Assembly (NCBI GenBank): GCA_027484985.1
Contig: JAIXRW010000042.1
Location: 1-64,000, forward strand
DNA: 64,000 bases
Direction of reading: 5' to 3'
From: Rhodobacter sp.
GTDB lineage: Bacteria; Pseudomonadota; Alphaproteobacteria; Rhodobacterales; Rhodobacteraceae
A program made the position numbers and the translations under genes. This document shows positions 56,580 through 64,000 of the stretch, piece by piece (the first letter of the stretch is position 1; the number at the start of each line of letters is the position of its first letter). The notes beneath the pieces were generated by a model, which was not told the origin of the DNA, ran no database searches, and was given only the letters and a program-made list of their open reading frames with translations.

Positions 56580-58021
56580 CGCGCCAACCCGTCATAAAGG
56601 GCTGCATAGGCCGCCGCACTCGTCTCCCATCCGACCGGATGGCGCATCGCGTTCTTCTGCACCACGCCCCATAGCGCGGGGTTCGCGTGCAACGCGCAAA
56701 GCTGCCGCAGCGCCTGACCAAAGGCGATGGCATCCGTCGGGTGAAACTGCACCCCCGTCGCCACCCCCGCGCTCAGCGCGGCGGGTGACGCATGGATCAC
56801 CGTATCCGCCAGCCCCCCCACCGCCGCCACCACCGGCACCGTGCCATAGCGCAGGCCATACATCTGCGTCAGACCGCAGGGTTCGAACCGGCTCGGCACC
56901 AGCACGGCATCGGCGCCCGCGAACATGCGGTGGCTCAACCCCTCGTCATAGCCGATCCGCACCCCCACCCGGCGCGGAAACCGCGACTCGAGGCCCCGCA
57001 TCGCCCCCTCCAGCGCCGGATCGCCCGACCCCAGCACCAAAAGCGCCCCCCCCGCCGCCACGAAATCGGGCACCACGGCGGGCAGCAGGTCGATCCCCTT
57101 CTGGTCCGTCAACCGGCTGACCACAATGGCCAGCGGACCCGAGGGCACATCCAACCCGAACTCGGCACAAAGCGCCGCACGGTTGGCCGCCTTCCCCTTC
57201 AGGCTCTTCACCGAATAGGGCACCGGCTCGGCCTCGGGCGACCAGACATCGGTATCCACCCCGTTGAGTATCCCCGAAACATCCGCCCCCCGCGCCGCGA
57301 TCACGCCTTGCAAGCCCATCCCGTATTCGGGCCGCAGCAACTCGGTCGCATAGGTGGGCGATACTGTGGTGATCCGGTCCGCCGTCACCAGCCCCGCCTT
57401 CAGGCTCGACAGCCCGCCATAATATTCCAACGCCGCGGGATGGAACGCCTCGCGCGGCAACCGCAACGCCCCGATCCGCCCCGCATCGGCCCAGCCCTGA
57501 AAGGCGATGTTGTGCACGGTGATCACCGACCCCACGCCCCCCGTCCCGCCATAGGCCAGATAGGCCGGCGCGAACCCCGCCTGCCAGTCATGGGCATGCA
57601 GCACATCCGCCTTCCAGCCCTCGATCCCCTCGCGCGCCATCCGCGCACCCACCCATGACAGCGCGGCGAACCGCTCGGCATTATCCGCCCAATCCCCCGC
57701 AGGCCCCGCATAGGGCCCGCCCTCGCGGTCATAAAGATGCGGCGCATCCAGCAGCATCACGCTGATCCCCGCCACCTCGCCCAGAAACACCGTGCCCGTC
57801 CCGCCGAACAACCCGTCCTCGGTCCAGACCTCGCGCATGGCCGAAAGCCGCGGCCGCAGCGCGCGATAGGCGGGCATCAGCACCCGCATCTCCCACCCCA
57901 TCCGCCCCAGCGCGGCCGGAAGTGCCCCCACCACATCGGCAAGGCCCCCGGTCTTGACCAGCGGCACACATTCGGACGCCACCGAAAGCACCCGCCCCCG
58001 AACCTGCATGCCTGCCCCCAT
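56576..58021 (-). CDS. glgA: Glycogen synthase (ADP-glucose)
   Basis: Extends α-1,4 chains from ADP-glucose. 481 residues of GT5: VASECVPLVKTGGLADVVGALP, HAHDWQAGFAPAYLAYG, VHNIAFQGWA, NGVDTDVWSPE, VSRLTDQKGIDLL and PSRFEPCGLTQMYGLRYGTVPVV. The start at 58021 has GAGG at good distance; 58009 is an alternative. Overlaps glgX by 4 bases; follows glgC by a 77-base gap holding repeat F. Confidence 0.95.
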
Positions 58022-58026
58022 TTTCT

Positions 58027-58079
58027 GCCCTCAAATATCCTCGGGAGGGGTCCGGGGAGGGTGGAAAACCCTCCCCGGC
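58027..58079. repeat. Intergenic repeat, copy F, with strong hairpin inside the glg operon
   Basis: GCCCTCAAATATCCTCGGGAGG joined to an 11-bp stem CCGGGGAGGGT / ACCCTCCCCGG (58052-58078). Between the glgC stop and the glgA start on the same strand. Confidence 0.7.
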
Positions 58080-58098
58080 GCTCTCCGCGTTCCGTCCC

Positions 58099-59373
58099 TC
58101 AGGACAGCTTTGCCGCCCGCGCGTCAAGCATATCCTGCGTGACCAGAACCACGCCGCCCTCGCTGACCCGGAACCACTTGCCATCTTCCTCGGGGTCGCG
58201 CCCCACCACCAGCCCTTCGGGGATCACCACATTGGAATCGATCACGCAATTGCGCAAATCCGCCTTGCGGTTCACCGTCACCCGCGGCAGCGCCACGACA
58301 TATTCCAGCGACGAATAGGAATGTGTGCGGCATCCGGTGAACAGCAGCGAATTGCTCACCGCCGACCCCGACACGATGCAATCGCCCGACACCAGCGAAC
58401 TCACCGCCGAACCCCGCCGCCCGTCCTCGTCATGGATGAACTTGGCGGGCGGCACGATCTCGGAATAGGTCCAGATCGGCCAGCTGTTGTCATAGATATC
58501 CAGTTTCGGCACGAAATCCGTCAGGTCGATATTGGCCTGCCAAAAGGCATCGATCGTGCCCACATCGCGCCAATAGGGTTCATGCTCCAACCCGCTTTTC
58601 ACGCAAGAATCGGCAAACCTATGCGCCATCGCCTTGCCGCCCTTCACGATCGAAGGGATCAGGTCATTGCCGAAATCATGGCTCGAATTCGGGTCGGCCA
58701 TATCACGGATCAAAAGATCGCGCAGGAACGCCCAGTCAAAGACATAGATGCCCATCGATGCCAGCGCATGGGCCGGATCGCCCGGAATATGCGGCGGGTT
58801 CTTCGGCTTTTCCAGAAAAGCCGTGATCCGCCCCGTCTGATCCACATCCATCACGCCAAAGGCCGTGGCTTCCGCCACCGGCACGGTCAGGCAGCCGATG
58901 GTCACATCGGCCCCCGTTTCCACATGCTGGCGCAGCATGATCTCGTAATCCATCTTGTAGATATGGTCGCCCGCCAGCACGACCACATATTTGATGCCAT
59001 AGCTGTCCACGATATCGATGTTCTGCGCCACCGCATCCGCCGTGCCCAGATACCACTTGTTTTCATCCACCCGCTGGCTTGCCGGCAGGATATCGAGATA
59101 TTCGTTGCGTTCCGCGCGGAAAAAGTTCCAGCCCCGCTGGCAGTGCCGGATCAGGCTATGCGCCTTGTATTGCGTGGCAATCGCCATCTTGCGGATACCG
59201 CTATTAAGCGCATTCGACAGCGCGAAATCGATGATCCGCGTCTTGCCCCCGAAATAGACCGCCGGTTTCGCCCGCCGGTCGGTCAGCTCCTTCAGGCGGC
59301 TCCCGCGCCCCCCTGCCAGAACGAAAGCCATCGCCTGACTGGACAGTCGCGCATTCGGCCTCGGTGTCATCAT
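58099..59373 (-). CDS. glgC: Glucose-1-phosphate adenylyltransferase
   Basis: Makes ADP-glucose, the committed step of glycogen synthesis. 424 residues: [55 protein letters not shown] and [18 protein letters not shown], with a C-terminal β-helix ([18 protein letters not shown]). Normal length; probably allosteric as in other members. Confidence 0.96.
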   Translation of the reverse strand: MMTPRPNARLSSQAMAFVLAGGRGSRLKELTDRRAKPAVYFGGKTRIIDFALSNALNSGIRKMAIATQYKAHSLIRHCQRGWNFFRAERNEYLDILPASQRVDENKWYLGTADAVAQNIDIVDSYGIKYVVVLAGDHIYKMDYEIMLRQHVETGADVTIGCLTVPVAEATAFGVMDVDQTGRITAFLEKPKNPPHIPGDPAHALASMGIYVFDWAFLRDLLIRDMADPNSSHDFGNDLIPSIVKGGKAMAHRFADSCVKSGLEHEPYWRDVGTIDAFWQANIDLTDFVPKLDIYDNSWPIWTYSEIVPPAKFIHDEDGRRGSAVSSLVSGDCIVSGSAVSNSLLFTGCRTHSYSSLEYVVALPRVTVNRKADLRNCVIDSNVVIPEGLVVGRDPEEDGKWFRVSEGGVVLVTQDMLDARAAKLS

Positions 59374-59413
59374 CGCCTTCCCCTCCCTGATGCGGACTTT
59401 GTCGCCGCTTGTC

Positions 59414-61600
<2,187 letters not shown>

Positions 61601-61633
61601 GCCGTCCCCTCCCAAGGTTGCCCGCCGCCCCCG

Positions 61634-64000
61634 CTACAGCGCGGGCGCAACACCCCAAATCTCGTCCATATAGCTGCGGATCGTGCGGTCCGACGAAAAG
61701 AACCCCGACCGCGCCGTGTTCATCGCCGCCATTCCCAGCCAGCGGTCACGATCGGCATAGGCGCGGTCCACCTCGGCCTGCGCGGCGTGGAAGGCATCGA
61801 AATCGGCCGCCACAAGGAAATAGTCATGGTGCCAGATGCGATGCACCAGCCCGTGGTAACGGTCGGGCTGATCGGGGCTGAACCGCCCTTCCGCGATCAT
61901 CTGCAACACATCCTGCAAGGGCTGGCTCGCCTCGATGGCCTTGCGCGAATGGTCAGGGTCCTCGCGCCGCTTCATCACCTCTTCCGCCGTCAGACCGAAC
62001 AGGAAGAAGTTTTCCGCCCCCACCTCTTGCAGGATCTCGACATTGGCCCCGTCCAGCGTGCCGATGGTGGGCGCGCCGTTCATCATGAACTTCATGTTGC
62101 CCGTGCCGCTGGCTTCCTTGCCCGCCGTGGAAATCTGCTCCGACAGGTCCGCCGCCGGAATCAGCCGCTCGGCCATGCTGACATTGTAATTGGCCGGATA
62201 GACGATCTTCAAAAGATCGCCCGTCACGGGGTCATTGTTCACCACCGCCGCCACATCATTGATCAGATGGATGATTTCCTTGGCCACCGCATAGCCCGGC
62301 GCCGACTTGCCGCCGAAAATCTTGACCCGCGGCACCCAAGGCCCCTTGGGGTTGGCCCGTATCGCATGCCAGCGGGCGATGGTTTCCAGAATGTTCAGAA
62401 GCTGGCGCTTGTATTCATGGATCCGCTTGATCTGCACGTCAAACAGCGCATCGGGCGATACCGCCACCCCACATTCCGCGCCGATCCAGTTTGCCAGTTC
62501 CACCTTGTTCGCCCGCTTGGCCGCGCCAAAGGCCGTGCGGAATTGCTTGCCCTTGATATGCGGCTCCAGCTCGCGCAGGCGGTCAAGGTTGTCCTCCCAG
62601 CCCGCCCCGATCGTGTCGGTGATCAGCCGGGCCAAGGGGCGGTTCGCCATCTTCAGCCAGCGGCGCGGCGTCACGCCATTGGTCTGGTTGACGATCCGGC
62701 CGGGATGCAAGCGGTCCAGTTCGGGAAACAGGTTCTTCTTGACCAGTTCCGAATGAAGCGCCGAAACCCCGTTCACCTTATGCGCCATGATAAAGGCCAA
62801 CTCGCCCATCCGCACTTCGTGATGCTTCACGATGCCAATGTAATGCGGGCGGTGATAGTTCTCGTCCTTGTGCCAGGCGTCGATGCGTTCCACGATCTGC
62901 ATATGCCGTGGCAGCACATTGCCAAACGTGAACGTGGCCCACCGTTCAAGCGCCTCGGGCAGCAGCGTGTGGTTGGTGTAACCCAGACAGCCCCGCGCCG
63001 TCTCCAACGCATCGGCAAAATCCATTCCGTGGTCATCGACCAGCAAACGCACCAGTTCCGGCCCCGCAATCGCCGGATGGGTGTCATTCATCTGGATCGC
63101 GGCATATTTCGGCAGGTCGCGCAGGTTGCTATGCGCGGCCATGAAGCGGCGCAGAATGTCTTGCAAGGCGGCGCTCGTCAGGAAAAACTCCTGCTTCAGC
63201 CGCAATTCCTTGCCCTGATAGGTGGTGTCATCAGGGTAGAGCACGCGGCTCAACGTCCGCGCCAGCGCCTCGGGTTCCGCCGCCGCCGCATAGTCGCCGC
63301 GGTTGAAGCGTTCCAGATCGAACAGCGTGGTGGGTTTCGCCGCCCACAGCCGCAGCGTATTGGCCCATTTGCCCTGCCAGCCCACCACCGGCGTATCATG
63401 CGCCTCTGCAATCACCGTCTCGCCGGGCACCCAGACCTCGCGCCCCGCCACGGTTTCCACATGGCCCTTGAACGGGATGGTATAGGCGCTTTCGGGCCGC
63501 GCAAATTCCCACGGATGCGCCTGCGACAGCCAGTCCTCGGGCGTTTCCACCTGCTGGCCACCCTCGAACCGCTGGCGGAACAGCCCGTGTTCATAGCGGA
63601 TACCGTACCCATAGGCGGGGCAACCCAGCGTGGCCATGCTTTCCATAAAGCACGCCGCCAACCGCCCCAAACCGCCATTGCCCAGCGCCGCATCCGGCTC
63701 ATTGCCCACAATGGCGCGGAAATCCTGCCCGAAGCCCGCCATCACCTCTTCCGCCGCATCGCGCAGCCCAAGGTTCACGGTCGCGTCCTCAAGGATACGC
63801 CCGATCAGAAATTCCATCGACAGATAGTAAACCCGTTTCCTGTCCTCGGCCCATGTCCGGCGGGTCGAGGCGAACCACGGCTCGACGATCCGGTCGCGGA
63901 TCGCGAAAGACAGCGCCATCCGCCAATCATAGATGCTGGCATTGGGCGCATCCTTGCCCAGCGTATAGGTCAGATGGCGGGCGATATCGGCCTGCAACAG
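61634..64000 (-). CDS. glgP: Glycogen phosphorylase (5' partial at window end)
   Basis: Releases glucose-1-P from glycogen. At least 789 codons remain open to the window edge; the first in-frame TTG (63997) is not a convincing start, since family members usually start some residues earlier. Motifs: RVYYLSMEFLIGR, GNGGLGRLAACFMESMA, MNDTHPAIAGPELVRLL, NQTNGVTPRRWL, and the PLP Lys in EASGTGNMKFMMNGAPTIGTLDGANVEI. First visible gene of glgP-B-C-A-X-pgm. Confidence 0.96.
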   Translation of the reverse strand: MLQADIARHLTYTLGKDAPNASIYDWRMALSFAIRDRIVEPWFASTRRTWAEDRKRVYYLSMEFLIGRILEDATVNLGLRDAAEEVMAGFGQDFRAIVGNEPDAALGNGGLGRLAACFMESMATLGCPAYGYGIRYEHGLFRQRFEGGQQVETPEDWLSQAHPWEFARPESAYTIPFKGHVETVAGREVWVPGETVIAEAHDTPVVGWQGKWANTLRLWAAKPTTLFDLERFNRGDYAAAAEPEALARTLSRVLYPDDTTYQGKELRLKQEFFLTSAALQDILRRFMAAHSNLRDLPKYAAIQMNDTHPAIAGPELVRLLVDDHGMDFADALETARGCLGYTNHTLLPEALERWATFTFGNVLPRHMQIVERIDAWHKDENYHRPHYIGIVKHHEVRMGELAFIMAHKVNGVSALHSELVKKNLFPELDRLHPGRIVNQTNGVTPRRWLKMANRPLARLITDTIGAGWEDNLDRLRELEPHIKGKQFRTAFGAAKRANKVELANWIGAECGVAVSPDALFDVQIKRIHEYKRQLLNILETIARWHAIRANPKGPWVPRVKIFGGKSAPGYAVAKEIIHLINDVAAVVNNDPVTGDLLKIVYPANYNVSMAERLIPAADLSEQISTAGKEASGTGNMKFMMNGAPTIGTLDGANVEILQEVGAENFFLFGLTAEEVMKRREDPDHSRKAIEASQPLQDVLQMIAEGRFSPDQPDRYHGLVHRIWHHDYFLVAADFDAFHAAQAEVDRAYADRDRWLGMAAMNTARSGFFSSDRTIRSYMDEIWGVAPAL

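Overview
The window is a 64 kb, high-GC, gene-dense stretch of an alphaproteobacterial chromosome. Gene content and protein style point to the Rhodobacterales (Rhodobacteraceae); the genus cannot be named from the sequence alone. The supporting evidence is the rplM-rpsI pair, aroK-aroB beside xerD, an IalB-family protein, a form II CoxL-type cox operon, the pgi-pgl-zwf and glgPBCAX-pgm operons, and intergenic repeats built around AAATATCC. The window opens inside rplM and closes inside glgP. No rRNA, CRISPR array, prophage or insertion sequence was seen.

Layout. 0-1 kb: ribosomal proteins L13 and S9 with a clear terminator. 1-1.7 kb: a decayed acyltransferase-3/SGNH gene. 1.8-10.8 kb: surface-glycan and secreted-protein functions (a methyltransferase, an RgpF-like protein, a large RTX protein, two tandem GT25 glycosyltransferases) interleaved with a BaiN-type flavoprotein, tRNA-Gln and YaeQ. 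10.7-15.7 kb: a PqiA-like membrane protein coupled to a cobalamin-binding mutase-like protein, a ProC-like reductase with a changed signature, a BNR-repeat protein and a lipoprotein. 15.6-21 kb: aroB-aroK, then a 44-residue membrane peptide, a secreted unknown, xerD and a CorC-like protein lacking most of its membrane domain. 21-30 kb: a HerA-like ATPase, a candidate small RNA, ialB, an LpxD paralog-ACP-ketosynthase cassette, an L,D-transpeptidase opposite a DUF882 peptidase, and rlmE-ppx. 31-37.6 kb: a one-carbon/corrinoid module (PF13769-type small protein, MetF-like, pterin methyltransferase, RACo-type activator) with an ECF sigma/RskA-type anti-sigma pair and a fasciclin protein. 37.8-42.1 kb: tRNA-Gly, RidA and zwf-pgl-pgi with a LacI-type operator. 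42.4-47.7 kb: an HNH nuclease and the coxG-S-L-M operon. 47.9-52 kb: a NosP/NahK-like cassette (FIST sensor, hybrid kinase, NarL-type regulator). 52.2 kb to the end: a lytic transglycosylase and the glycogen operon.

How the parts fit. Glycogen metabolism (glgP, B, C, A, X, pgm) and glucose-6-phosphate entry into the oxidative pentose phosphate/Entner-Doudoroff routes (pgi, pgl, zwf) form one carbon-storage theme. The corrinoid module probably moves methyl groups to tetrahydrofolate, but its substrate-specific methyltransferase and corrinoid protein are not in the window. The most unusual items are the corrinoid module with its unknown small partner, the B12 protein coupled to a PqiA-like protein, the LpxD paralog cassette, the sigma/anti-sigma/fasciclin grouping, and seven copies of a hairpin-bearing intergenic repeat, one of which splits the glycogen operon.
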